Assembly (NCBI GenBank): GCA_013365365.1
Contig: JABVXU010000446.1
Span: forward strand, 1-44,768
Reading direction: 5' to 3'
DNA: 44,768 nucleotides
Source: Cruorifilaria tuberocauda
Taxonomy: Eukaryota; Nematoda; Chromadorea; Rhabditida; Onchocercidae
Shown: positions 23,901 to 36,638 of the stretch, in pieces
How positions within the stretch are numbered: the stretch's first letter is position 1
How the letters are laid out: every line of letters begins with the position of its first letter
Notes under the pieces: model-generated
Told to the model about the DNA's origin: nothing
The model's input: the letters and a program-made list of their open reading frames with translations, nothing else
Databases searched by the model: none
Position numbers and translations under genes: made by a program

Positions 23901-26133
23901 TAAAGTAGGTCTTCGAGAAGTTATAATCTTTGTGTGCAATTGCAAAGTATATGCTCTTATGGTTGTGGCTTTTAATTAAATAATCTATGAACATTTGTTT
24001 TTTCGACAAGTAGTCGATTCGACTGCAGAGTCTCATTTTCTGTTTCATTACTCCTTAGGTCAGTAGTTGGGTGTTTTTTTGGAAAAAAAATCTGTTTAAT
24101 TTAATTAGTCTCTTATTTCATAAGCATCTCTTATTTTTTTAAACTAACTCTTTGATTTTATTTAGAGCTAAGAAATTTAGAGTTAATTTTTCAGGATGTA
24201 GATATATTAGGACATATATTAGCAAGTTGTGAGACATCACAAACCGACTTTCTACATGGATCTTCAAAAAAAATGTTGAATGGTTTTTATATGAATCTCG
24301 CATTATTAATTAAATATGCTTCTGAATCGTCATGCAATGCTGAATGCATCACCCAGTTTATTCAAGGTTAGACTCAGTTTCTTGAACAGGCTTCTTCAAC
24401 TTTTTCCTTCAAATCAATAGATTTAGCAGGATACAATAATTGCATTACCTATAAATGCAGATTTCCTTCCATAAACTAATGCAAAATAGTTGTTTCCTTG
24501 TTTTTCTCACAACAAGTAAAAGAGTATAGGGTTAATGAGCAAAAACATGTAATTGCTGACGAAAAATGCAAATCTTAGATTTATTTTTAGCATCTGATCA
24601 GGCTACTCGTTGGGAAGCCTTCTCAAAGGTAATAAAAGAATACGAAGAGAAAAATCGTGGTGACGATACAGGAATCACTCCTCCACCAACTAGTAATGTC
24701 CTCGATACGGCGAAAATTGATGCATGTGATGTTCCCGAACCTATGGTCAGTAGTGCTGCAGAGGTATTCTAATTCGATTTCATGATTTCTTTTTATTTAT
24801 CCAAGAAGATTTTAAATCGTTTTCTTTCTGTATAGCAAAGTTTTTTTGGATAAGTATTTTCTCGATGCTTTTCGGTTTATTTCAAGTTTCTGAATTGCAG
24901 TTATTAGATGAATATGAACAGTATTTAATACCTCGATCGCTAGCGGAGGATGTTGCAATATCATTCCCATGTTCTTCTCACGACACTGAGTATGTAAATT
25001 TACTTTAAGACATATGTTTTAGTACAGAACATTGGAGACACGAAGTTTTGTTTGCAGCTTCATTAAAGTAATAATATTGACGACGCAAAAAAATCTCATT
25101 AGACATTATTATGGGATAATCTTAACTTCCGAACAGTATCGAAATTCAGCATACAATTTTTTTTACAATCCCATGGGTCTTTTGATTTAGGTGATCGGTG
25201 ATTGTATTTCTTTTTCTTTCAAGGAAAGCTCCATTATGTAAGTATTTTACTTGTTTGAGAGTAAATAAATTTATATAATTTCAGTTACGAAGTTACTGAT
25301 ATCACATCAGATTGTGGAATTGCGAAGGATTTTGCTAACATTGTGGGTTCTTTTTAAGTGATTCAGTTTTTGAGTTTTTGATATTAATGTTTGCATTAAT
25401 AAATGTCGTTTAGGGAAATGAAGATATGTTTGATGCAATGTGTGCATTAAGAATCGATGCAAGTATTACAAGCAAAGATTCAGGTGATGGATGGCCAAAC
25501 GCAAGCAAAGCGAAGGTATTTTAACCTTCACTGAAATTATAAGAGAGGGAAAACGGGAATGCGCTAGGACTAAGAATCAATACGTTTGTGTAGTAATCGA
25601 TTTTGTATAGGAAGTAGAAAACAAGACAACTTGCGATAATGGAACCGACTCAGGATCGAAGTTTTCCGTATTTTGGAACAATGCTGCTCCCGTGTTGAAT
25701 TCTAATGAAATTACTCCTAACGATATTATTGAGACTAATGAAAGAGATACATCAAAAGCGAATGTGGCTAAAGAAGAGAGGAAAATATCAAAATGTGTCA
25801 TAGGTGATTTTTTATAAATCACGTAAATAATTTAATTATCTGATAGAGTGCATTATATCAAAAAAATTTTTATTAAAGGAAAATCATCATTCATTCGAAA
25901 GCGGCTATGATATTTCAGACGACAATTGGCCGCAAGCTTCTTTAGCATCCTCTATGGATTTCGGGAACTGGGCCGACTTCACATCCGTGAAGCCTGACGA
26001 CTGGCCTCCACCACATTCTCAGTCAGATGAGGAGGCATGGAACGAGACCAGTGAAGATATATTTCTGAGTCCTACAGCAGCTGCGCTTAGCGGTGGCATC
26101 GCATCTGTTATTATGGCAGGAAACTTAAAGTAG
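20941..26133 (+). CDS. saps-1: PP6 regulatory subunit, SAPS family (PPP6R / SAPS-1)
   Basis: Regulatory subunit of the Ser/Thr phosphatase PP6, related to yeast Sit4-associated SAPs. Exons: 20941-21083, 21394-21483, 21636-21819, 22185-22319, 22436-22501, 22670-22908, 23147-23330, 23632-23904, 24195-24366, 24579-24763, 24901-24989, 25285-25342, 25414-25515, 25611-25796, 25879-26133. All phases close: 786 aa. The MFW start is typical of the family. The SAPS domain covers about 1-500, with CAEIL, LNHVIVNFYMKIL, MELLYRIV, NPVV-like PLIQYLIK, and RWEAF. The acidic C-terminal part contains FANIVGNEDMFDAM and repeated Trp-Pro-rich motifs (NWPQA, DWPPPH). TTTCAG ends 3 nt before the ATG, suggesting trans-splicing. 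The exon 14/15 junction is uncertain: a 25804-25846 intron instead of 25797-25878 is also in frame and gives 799 aa. Exons 8-9 are less conserved than the N-terminus. Confidence 0.92.
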
Positions 26134-27877
26134 AGATAACTTTGATTTTTAATAATTCACTTTTACAATATGATTGCACTTTTATGTTGTCATTTTTAAA
26201 TAGGTGATTTCGTTGAATTTGAAGAGTAAAAGTATTTTATCTAAGTTATATTTTAGTTTTTCTACCCATCATGAAAATTTCTGAAATGTAACCTAATTCA
26301 TTGTTTTGAATTACATTGCTTTAAAGCTGTAGCAAAATATGGGAAAAGTGATTTTCTTTCTATCTTATGTTGTTGCAATTTTCATGGAATCAAGACCAAA
26401 CTTTTCACTGAATGTTGTGAGGTCATTGTTGCATAGAATGATTGGAGAATTCCAATGATTTCTATTCAGTGTTGATTTTTCGATTGATAATGAGATGCTT
26501 TTGTCGTTTATTTATCTTCTTATTTCTTTCAAGAATGTGAATTCAAGCATTTTTCAGGGGATCCGATTCTAAAAGTAAGGACTGCTGAAGAGATGAAGCA
26601 TTTAATTTTGGATCAGAAGTATAAATTTCGTTTGATTAATGAATATTGAAATTGGAATTACATCAGCTGGGTTCTTGTGCTATGAAATGTTAAAAATTGT
26701 ATCCTATGTTACTATGTTTATTATGATGGCTCTTTGATTCATCTCATAATGTTAGATAGTAACTTTTATATAAATTGAATTTTAAAGTTGCAAGCAACAA
26801 TAACTTTAATTTATGTTCTTTCGACGAGGTTTTAGGAAAAAAGGGACCGGTCTGATTTTTTGCTTAAAAAGAGTTTAGGAAGCAAATTTCCGGAAAAAGT
26901 AATAAAGTGCCATGAGTGACAATGGTTTTGGAGTTAAGGCTCATTGTATTCCTGAACAATTTTAATAGAAGATATATGGGCACATTCATTGCATTTTTTG
27001 TCGTTTTGATTTTATAATGTTTTTATGTTTTTGATTCATAAGGTGTTTGTAACTTATTTGAAAACGTTTTGGAGAAGTGAAGATTGAGGAAAGTTCGAGA
27101 GCAGATATTTATTGTTACTGTGGTATCATATTATAAGCACAGACATTTTTTTATTGTTTCTCACAGATGCAATTTTTATAACGGTAGTAATTTGAAGTTG
27201 GTGAGGAATAAACGTGCAAGACACAACCAATACTTGTGCAGAAATGCATATCGTGCGTTCCTTATCCATATTTAAAGTGAAAACAATAAATGATGATTGC
27301 TTCTTGTCTAGAATTTAAAATGGTTCGAACAGTATGATAAGATTATCTTTTACCTTTCTACAGAGCGAATCATTAAAAATTTCTGCCGTAATTGTTTTTT
27401 GAGTCGTTCCTATTAACTCTTTTTCTAATCATCGAAATTTAAAATTTAACTATATGGTGTGCAAATTGCGGTATCATTCCCGTATCATATATTCTTTTGT
27501 TTCTGTCAGTGGTGTTCATACTTCATTTAAATTTTTAAATATGTAAGGTGGTCGATTAATTACCGTTATGAGTTTTGAAGCTCGTTCGTTCACATTATAT
27601 ACATCAAGTTAGGTGATTAGATTCCTGATTCTTGACAGAAAAGTTTTCTGCAATAATGAATCAATTTTAAGAAAAGATCATGAAATAATTGGAAGTACTA
27701 GAAATTTAAGCTAGCTTTTGCATGCAAGAATTGAAGGAAAAGTAGGGATCAAATTCGAAACAATAAGGTTTAGGTATCATTGACGAAATACTAGATAGGA
27801 GAGAAACTGTTCTTTTTTCTGAAGTATGTTGGTGTCAAATTTTATTAACATAGTTTTGTTGGTAGAAATAAAAAGAG
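26134..27877. other. Intergenic region between PP6R and RagA
   Basis: About 1.74 kb containing the PP6R 3' UTR and the RagA promoter or leader. An AATAAA occurs at 26901-26906. A short reading frame at 27084-27275 has no recognisable feature. A GTTGGTAG acceptor-like site ends at 27865, 12 nt before the RagA ATG. Confidence 0.55.
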
Positions 27878-30619
27878 ATGTCAAAGCGAAAGGTACTACT
27901 AATGGGTAAAAGCGGTTCTGGGAAAACTTCAATGCGTTCCATCATATTTGCTAATTACATTGCTCGTGATACGAATCGTCTTGGACCAACGATGGAAGTA
28001 GAACATGCTCATGTTCGGTTAGCTCCTTTTGCTCTGCTGGGTGTTTGAGAGAATTTGAAATTTTTAGCGTATCAATATAATTGCATATGTTTTGTTCGGT
28101 GTTTGGAAGTTATTTGTTTTGCATTTCTTTAGTATCGCAATAAAATGAAACAGACGTCCTAGCTTAGTCTTATGCATCTTTTTCTTTCATTTTTAATGAT
28201 AGCTGCAATTTTAAAGAATGAGTGAAGCAAATAGAGCTCAGAAATAGGATTTCTGCCTATGAATATTTTTATGCCTGGTTCATAATAGTCATTGTAGGTT
28301 TCTTGGTAATCTGGTGTTGCATCTTTGGGATTGTGGTGGTCAGGAAGCATTTATGGAGAATTACTTGGCTTCACAAAAAGACCAAATCTTCAAAAATGTT
28401 CAGGCATGTATTTGTTATTCATTTTTCATTATTGAGTAACAGATTTGGATTTATTTTAGATCAATGGTAATTTTTATTACTTCCATATATAAATTATTCA
28501 ATAAATTTCATCTCTTTGTATGTTTAGGTGCTGATATATGTATTTGATGTAGAAAGTCGTGAAATGGAAAAGGATTATCGATATTACCAGTCATGTCTGG
28601 AAGCACTAATTCAAAACTCACCAAACGCCAAAGTATTTTGTCTAATACACAAAATGGATTTGGTTTCTGAAGAACACAGGGATCAGGTTGGTAACTGTAT
28701 ATTGCTTCATAAAGCGAATTCGAAACTACTTGATTTTAATAAGATTTGAAATGCTTTTGGAATACATTATTTTTTTAATCGTACTGCACTTGTGGGTGGC
28801 TTTTTTGAGAGCTTTTGTAGTAGGGCAAATTGTATTTGCTTATTGACACACTAGTAAAATTAAGGTTTGTGGAAATTATAGACGTTTCTGGAAGTTATAG
28901 AGTTCGCCGAAATTTTGATTTTAATTGCTTATTAAAAAAGATAAGCGTTATCATATAATTTATTGTTTTAGGTGTTCGCAGAAAAACAGCGAGATATAAT
29001 GTGCAGATCAAAGCTTGCTGCTGAAAAGTTTGGTCATGATAACGTCGTAAGGCAGTGTTATCGATCGTCGATTTGGGACGAAACACTTTACAAGGTATGT
29101 TTTGATGCTAGCTTTATTCTTTATACATGCAAGCTTTATTGTTTTCAAAACTGAGATCCTATTCGATTCAGGCTTGGTCGGCTATCGTCTGTCATTTAGT
29201 ACCCAATGTCGCTTCGATGGAAGCTAGGCTGAAACAGTTTGCTGTAATCTTGGATGCTGATGAAGTTGGTTCTTTAATTTTCATTCCGATGTGCAGTATT
29301 TTATTTAAGAAAAGAAAATTGTAAAGTTTTTGTAGGGCGATATAAAATAATTTTTTGATATGAGATGAGGGTAGCAGACATGTAAATTTAAATAAATTTA
29401 TTACCTGCTAACTTTTGTGTCAAATAGTGTTTCATATCTCTAACTTTTGGAGAGCTAAGATCTTTAAAAATGATTACGCAATTTTCATAGTTTTTGGAAA
29501 CATTTTAGTATTTTTTACATTTTACAGGTGTTATTATTCGAAAAGGCAACTTTTCTTGTGATAGCACAGGCACAAATTGTCCAACATGAGGATATTCACC
29601 GTTTTGAAAAAGTTTCGAATATCATTAAACAGTTCAAATTATCATGCAGGTTCAGTATTTCAGTTTTCAATATTTTCAAATTGAATATAATATGATAGAA
29701 CAATTTAAAACCAATAATGTTTATATATTTTCTTCTTATTCACTTTTTGGTTAATCATTCCCTAATTATTCTTACTGTGTCTAGCCTTCTTACACTTTTC
29801 ACTTTCAGATTTCGTTATCTTATATTATTTTAAAACATTGATGTGTATATTTGCATGGAAATCCTTCATAACTGTTTTTCTTTGTCTAAGTTTCCTTTTA
29901 TTACTTTAGAAACGAACAATAGCATCAAAGCTTAATAGCATCAAAGGACTTGATCATTTTATTCGATAATTTCGTTTCTTTTTATTGATTTTATTTTTAA
30001 AGTACTTCAACTTGGAAGATTGCAAATTTATCATATAAAATCAAGACATTTCGGGTATAAAGGAAATTTGTCAAATTTCAAATAATAATATCATCTCTCA
30101 ATATTTCTCATTTTTAAAAAGCTTAATCTCAGAAAATTTCTGATAAATGTATGATCAATTCATTGTTTTAGCAAGCTGGGTTCCCAATTCGAATGTATGT
30201 GTGTTCGGAATAGTAAATTTGCTGCATTTATTGATAGCTTTACCTGCAATACATTTATTATGGTGGTGCTCTCGGATGCAACTGTCTGTATGTTATTTTT
30301 TTTATGCTAAGATGCTGAATTTTCTAGATGAATGAAAGCAAATTATTTCAACTTTTCATTGAGCATTGCTTGCTTCATGCACGCAGAAGGATATAATGCA
30401 GTTATGTGGCTGAAATAAATATAGCTTGCATATTAGTTGCATTAAATTAACGATTGATTATTGGATATTATTATTTTTGCTGTAAGAATATTTATTTTGC
30501 AATCTTTCTGCCAATTTATCATGAATTATTCTAATTTGAAGAATTTTTCAGCATCCGCTGCAACGTTAATGAATATAAGAAATGCTCGAAAACATTTCGA
30601 GAAATTGGAAGCTCGATAG
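27878..30619 (+). CDS. raga-1: Rag GTPase, RagA/B type (TORC1 amino-acid sensing)
   Basis: A small GTPase that pairs with RagC/D on the lysosome and recruits TORC1 when amino acids are plentiful. Exons: 27878-28017, 28298-28403, 28528-28686, 28972-29094, 29172-29264, 29528-29649, 30172-30287, 30552-30619; phases agree, 308 aa. The P-loop GKSGSGKTS is at 10-18, the switch-I Thr at 38 (GPTMEVEH), WDCGGQ at 57-62, and HKMD at 123-126 (RagA form of NKxD). The Rag-specific C-terminal roadblock-type part includes [17 protein letters not shown] and [18 protein letters not shown]. It ends EAR, without the roughly 10-residue tail of human RagA. Intron 2 must use a GC donor (CAG|GCATGT) to keep the conserved FKNVQVLIYVFD intact. 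The 3' UTR may end after AATAAA at 31025-31030. Confidence 0.96.
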
Positions 30620-31494
30620 CGATCAAAGGTCGTCAGCATGCTCACTGCCATCATTTATCCTCCTCTGCTGTTCACTATATATCGCAATCATTTGAAATAT
30701 AGTCGTGTCGGACTGTTTATGTAGGCATTTTTTGAAGTTTTGCTTCTATTATATTTTTCTAGCTAATGTTTTTTGATCTCCTTTTCTTTCCTAAATATTT
30801 GCAGATTGTTGTCTATTTTTTTGCATTTATCCATTTGCTAATATAAATAGTTATTTCCTTTTTGTTCTTATAAGCGAACAGCGGTTTCAGAGTGATTTAA
30901 ACTGTTCTTTCAAAACTACAATGTACGCTATATACCTCATTTGATGTGAAGCGGTATTAGCAACATCCTTGTGCTTACCTTTTATTCATGTTTTCAGATC
31001 TGCTTCTTTCCTGATCCGGATTTAAATAAAGAGTAATTTTATAGCCATTTAGGGATGATTATTATTTTTAAACTTTTCATTATGCTTTTGTATTGCTTAA
31101 ATCTTTCTCAAGGATCTCTTTTATTTCCATATTTTCCTGTATTTTTGGTGCCTCTACAACTAAAATCCAATGAATTCTTGTCATTTAATTGATATGTAAT
31201 AATATATGTTCATATTTTTTAATAAAATATTCATGTACTTTCATCAAAATTTGTATTATTATTGTTTCTTCGATGCATTAGAAATACATTAATTAGTATC
31301 GATTGTTTAAAACATCAGGGAATACTATTCACGAGGTTTTAAAATTATCAGAGTTGTCTATGTATATCGTAATTTATGCAAGATATTTTATCGCTATAAA
31401 TTTTAGTTCCAGTTCATGAAGTTTTTTGCAGATCTGACAGTTGGAATACGAAGCGTTGCTTATTCATGTTGATGGTTTAAACGGCTTTTTAGAA
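30620..31494. other. Intergenic region between RagA and SAMP1
   Basis: 875 bp on the same strand as both flanking genes. AATAAA at 31025-31030 is the likely RagA poly(A) signal. A TTTTTTGCAG acceptor ends at 31431, 63 nt before the SAMP1 ATG. The spacing is longer than usual for a nematode operon, so a shared transcript is possible but not supported. Confidence 0.55.
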
Positions 31495-34400
31495 ATGATA
31501 TGGGACGTATCATTATGGAATGTTGGCGCAGTTGTTCTTTCTGTAGCTCTTATTTTCTATTTCATATACTACATGATTAGGTAAGTACTTTTGTATTTGA
31601 AAATTCAATTCTTCATTTTTTGTTGAAAGTGAAACCGTAGAATTGCAGGCCACTTCGGAAAGTAATCGTAAATTGTTGGTTTTGCAATGAGAATATTCTC
31701 GTTTCTTATTGCAATCAAAAAAGATTTATTTGTTCTAAGTGTGAACAGTATAACGGTTTCAAGGAGGATGGTGATTATGACCGATTCATTCCAGAGCAAA
31801 AATACGAATTTCTGAATCCGATGCCTAAAAAAAAGGTTTTCATTATTGAAACATAATTGTCGCATTCTAAAACATTCTAAGACAATTATTGTAACACGAC
31901 AATTGAAGTTTTACTATAGTTTAGTTTTCTTTTTCAGGAATCTTAAGACGCTCCGATTGTTGATTTTAGATTTGATTTTAGTAAGACAAAACATACGTTC
32001 GACTTAGTTAAGAATATTTTTTACTATCATCGTTTCGTGATTCATTAAATCACTGTTTAATTAAACAAATTTGCGTCTTTTGCAGCGTAGCGGCAATATT
32101 AAGATAAATGGAAATCGAGAATCATTCACTACCAGTGGTTTATGTGAAAGGTGCAACATGCAGCAGGCATGTATTCAATCACAAATCAACAAATTCGAAC
32201 CTCGCAATGAAGTTTCTTTTTCTAATTTGAAACCTGTGTTAATTTTCTTCTCTATATAGTTTCGAGAAACAAAAAGGCATATTCTTCTTTAAAAAGTAGG
32301 TATGAGAAATATCTGAGAAAATTTTTAGTACAGATAAAGAAGTACCATACTGTTTTAACCTAGGTGTTCAATTTAAGGCAAATTTTGATGGTGAATTTGA
32401 AGTGTATAAAACACGTTTGCATGAGAGCTATCCTCTTTGCAATGAATGTGAGCAAGTGGTGCAGAAAAAATTGGAACTCGATAAGGTCGGTTTTCCAAAG
32501 TTCAATTTCATTCCTCTCAGTCTAAAAGAATGGGATATTTTGAAATTTTGAATTAAATACAGCTTTCAATTTCAATTTTCTGGTGAAATAGTCAAGATAG
32601 TAGGATAAGGAAAAGGTCGTCATTTTCTTTATAGCGATATAAAAAAATTACAAAGTAATTTTTTGCTGGTTTGTAACAACCTTAAAAAGACAAAAGAATT
32701 TTTGATATAATTGGCTTCGGTTCATTTATTTTACTAGTGTTTTGTTAAACTGGATGGCTGCCGATGTTTAGAAAGTTGGTTTAAATCAGTTACGAACCAT
32801 TCGCACTGTTTCGGCTTCTACTCCTATCCGTCGTTATAATCAATCTTCAAAGACACACTTCTCTGAAGTATTTTTATTTTGATTTTATTTTGAAAAAAAT
32901 CTTTACTGAGAAAAGCATATGCTTTTGAGAAAACCACTGAGTAATGATACTGTGAGATAAATAACTAACAATATCGCCCCAAAAACTATGAGTGAGATAA
33001 AGTTAGAAACGAAAGATGTTTAATTTTAATTTGGTCATACAAAAAGTTTTGAAATGAAAAAGCTTTTCGTTGTGTCGTTTCAAAATTTGATTTATAGATT
33101 AATGGAATACCACGGTGTGGTCGCGTTCACCGACGTTATCCTGCGACGCTTTTCAACTGTGGTCCTCTTTCAAACTGCTTGAATCTGGTCACATTTTCTA
33201 CTTCATGTTGTCTTTTCATTGTTTATTTGTTGCAGTTACAGAATAACACAACTACTTATGTAACTTATGTGAGTTTTACTACATTTTAAATGCTTGGAAT
33301 TGTCCTTTCGTTAATATAGTTATATTTTCTTTTAATAGAAACTATCAACACTACTGATTGCTACAAATAACATTTCAAATAATCTGTTTTTAGTTGTTTG
33401 ACTTAAATCAATTGTTACCTTGTTATGTGCTGTCTTCATGGATACCATTTCTGATGTTCCATACTTCGAAGATAACTCTCCTTGGCCTTTGTTCACACAT
33501 TACCTCAGTGATTGTGATGCACGCTCGGCGATCATTGCCTGATATCATTTCATTTTTCATTTGGTTAGTCCCTGCTTTATAAATATTGGCATAAGCATTT
33601 GAAGAACATTTCATCACTCACATAGATATTTACCAAATCTATTGTCCCTTAAATAGTATCCTAAAGCAATTTTTACAATGTCTTGTTACTAATTTACAGC
33701 ACTCAAATATAAAAAATGCAGTTTTGAGCCATTTTTTTATTTGATGCATTCATTTGAGTTAGGTAACATTTTGTAGTACGGCGTTCTATAACACTAGTCT
33801 CTCTGTTTAGACGTTATGCGGAATTTAATTGGTAAACATTTATTGATTCAGCTATCAAATATTTATCTTAAGAAACTAAATGTTGATTTCAGGTGTGTTT
33901 TGTTATTTCTGAAAAACAGTGAAGGTGAGAAGCAAAGAAGCGAACTGCTTCTTTCGCAGTTAAGTTTCGTGTCTATACTATGTATTGTTTCATTTGCTGT
34001 GGCATTTTTTCCCCGAAAATTATTGCATCGAAAACGGCCAAATAATATCATACGAAGGTATTCATCAATATTAATTAGATAATTAGCTCGTATTTATAAT
34101 GATAATTATCCAAATAGTAGAAGATAGATATTCTTCGATACGTTGAAATTCCCTCTTTCTATATTTCGTCTATAAAATAATTCATTTGATGCTATGACAA
34201 TGAAAATAAGCTTAATTATGCTACTTAAGATGTGAAATGAAACGTAGAAGCACTTGATCTACTAATTAATGTTTTACTATAAAAGCATTCACATTCATTG
34301 ATTCAATTATGCAAACGTTTAATTAACAATAATATAAAACTTGGTGATTTAAAAACTTACGATGTGCAATATTTTCAGTGCATTTTCAATAGCAAGTACT

Positions 34401-34975
34401 CCAGTTTCACAGTGTAGTACCGTATCCTTTCATACGAATAAGAGTGTATCCTTTTCGGGAAGCGCTCGAGATAGAACTGTATCATCTCAAGAATCAGCAC
34501 CTACAAGAGAATTAGGGAAACTTTTCAATTCTTTATCACTTGGTGATGATTGGAGTCCTCCTAAAGGTACATCGACTCTACAACAAAGGCGAGGTGAAAC
34601 TTTCAATTAAATCGTGTTTTGTAATTTTCCATATTTTTGCTAAACCTTTATATATAAATCTTCTCCCATAAGCTATAGTGTTTTTCTGTAATTTCAATTA
34701 CAGGTCCTTTTGATTCTATGAAAAAACCGATTTTGGCAGAACCTCGTTTGCGGATACGTGAAACTCGAGACGGAATGTTTTTAGACAATGGAATGCATTT
34801 TCCTGCTTCACGCTACGTGAGGTCATTTGCTCCGTCAACAATGACATCAGTGAGTGTGACATCTCATCCATCCAAATTTACGTTGTTTAATATCATTTGT
34901 GTGTTGGGGACGTTGTTAAGTTTAATTTTGAATATTTTCATGTTTTACAAGCTGTTATATGCTGCGAAATCATAA
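31495..34975 (+). CDS. samp-1: Inner nuclear membrane protein, TMEM201/SAMP1/Ima1 family
   Basis: A nuclear-envelope membrane protein that links to the LINC complex and lamina. Exons: 31495-31580, 31649-31835, 32086-32211, 32378-32485, 32772-32867, 33236-33268, 33394-33563, 33893-34057, 34379-34566 (or 34593), 34704-34975; phases agree, 476 or 485 aa. There is an N-terminal membrane segment at about 9-28, then the Ima1 N-terminal zinc-binding domain with four CxxC pairs (38/41, 57/60, 111/114, 154/157) and the hallmark VNCWFCN ... CEQYNGF ... GDY. Hydrophobic segments follow in exons 7 and 8, then a Ser-rich tail and a final membrane helix near 446-468, as in human TMEM201. The ATG is the first after an in-frame TGA in the leader. 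Exon 6 is only 33 nt, and exon 4 uses a TTTAAG acceptor; these are the weakest parts of the model. Confidence 0.92.
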
Positions 34976-36638
34976 ATGCTTTCATCTTTTGTTAGGAAAT
35001 ATGATTAGACCAGTTTTATTTTTTATTGTTTATGGACTTCCGCGTTCGTATCAATAATTGCATTGCTGGAAACCGAAACAATGATGGTTACATGAAATTA
35101 TATGTAGTACGTGGAACTAAAAAAGGTATTTCTGTGACAGAGAATAATAACTGGCCCGGTAGGATAATTGGTTTTTAGACAAAATTTTTAAAGATTTTCT
35201 CCAAAGATTGTGCCTTTTAAAAATTCACTGGTATTTTGAATCGAAATATAAATGTGAAACGGATTCGAGTTGATTTTCAATAGTTTTAAATTTTCAGTGT
35301 AGAAATGCTCTCATATAACGCATATTTTGGATTGTTCATTTGCTAGCATTTACTTTTTTGAATGCTAAATTTGCTATATTTGTGTATTTTCATGTTGTAT
35401 TTTTTAACTGCGATCCCAGTGATTTCTTTTTAACAATTGTTACTGTTTGTTGATCAGTTTAGGGATTATTCTATCATACGGTTTTTATTTCTCTTCTGAA
35501 GAAATATTTCAATGAAGGATATGCGTATTTTTTTGTGCCTGAAGTACCAAGTTTTTAATTGTCGATATGGAAAAAGTGAATTGGAATGATAAAGAATGGA
35601 TATATGGTTAGAATTTTCAAGTATATAAATGACGACCATTGAATGAAATTGTAGATGTTAATATAAGTGGCAAGGAAGTGCATAGTCATTAGCACAGTAA
35701 GTCTTTTATAGTTTCTGGATATGTTGTTATTTTCATGTAGATAAGGACTGGATTTCTTTCAATTTATTTCAATACAATTTGATATAAAGTATGACTTCTC
35801 GAAAAGAATATCCAACTTCCTCATGACAATAACAGTTGGTATTAATTTTTTGTGACAATACTGCACTTTTTTTTCAGAAGAAATCATTTGTTCGCAGAAA
35901 AAGGTCACATTCAGATGTTAAATTTAATTTAAATAGTCTTATGATTTAGAAGAAAAAGAATGTTTGTTAGAGATATAAAAGAATCATTGTTATTTACTAG
36001 AATATTCCTTTAACTGAATATTGATAGAAAAATAGAAGAAAAAAAACCATAGAAGAATTGAATAGTAGTATAAATGAACGAAGATTTTTAAAGTCTTCTT
36101 TTTATTCATGTGTATTTGTCCTTCAATTATTTCGATGATTTAGAAATCCTGAAATAGAACAATGAGGTATTGTTATATGTCATATATACATATAGACATT
36201 TGTTAGTAGGAGCGATAAATGTTGTAATTTCTAGTATTTAGCTTAGGGAATAGGTGCAGATAATCAGTTATCAGTTAAAATCAGTTAAGGATTTCTATAA
36301 GACGTCAAATTCTGTGAATTGTATCTGAATGACAGTTAGGGATGAAACCGTAATAAAATGAAGGGTAACATAAATAAGAGCCAGTATTGTGTAGCTTGGA
36401 AATTATCTAATACTAATTAACTAGTTGAAGACTTCTTGTAGCATATTTGACCTAAGATTAAAGAAATTAAGAGGTGGGTAGCATAGAGATCAATATTAGC
36501 TATATCGATGATAACATATGTCATATCATTGGACAGTTTTAAAGGATTTCCCGATCAATACTTTTCTACTTCAATTAATTAATTAAAATTACAAGTATTT
36601 GTGAAAAATAAAATTTACTAACTCATCCGTGAGCTCCG
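34976..36638. other. Intergenic region between SAMP1 and the metallothionein-like gene
   Basis: About 1.66 kb between convergent genes. It should hold both 3' UTRs. TTTATT at 36101-36106 (AATAAA on the minus strand) is a distant candidate poly(A) signal for the minus-strand gene. No exon or structured RNA was recognised. Confidence 0.55.

Noticed and set aside
25797..25878. Frameshift or pseudogene signal in PP6R
   Set aside because: The apparent break at the last intron is resolved by either of two in-frame splice choices; the gene looks intact.
27084..27275. 63-codon frame between PP6R and RagA
   Set aside because: No recognisable motif; it sits in 3' UTR-like or intergenic DNA.
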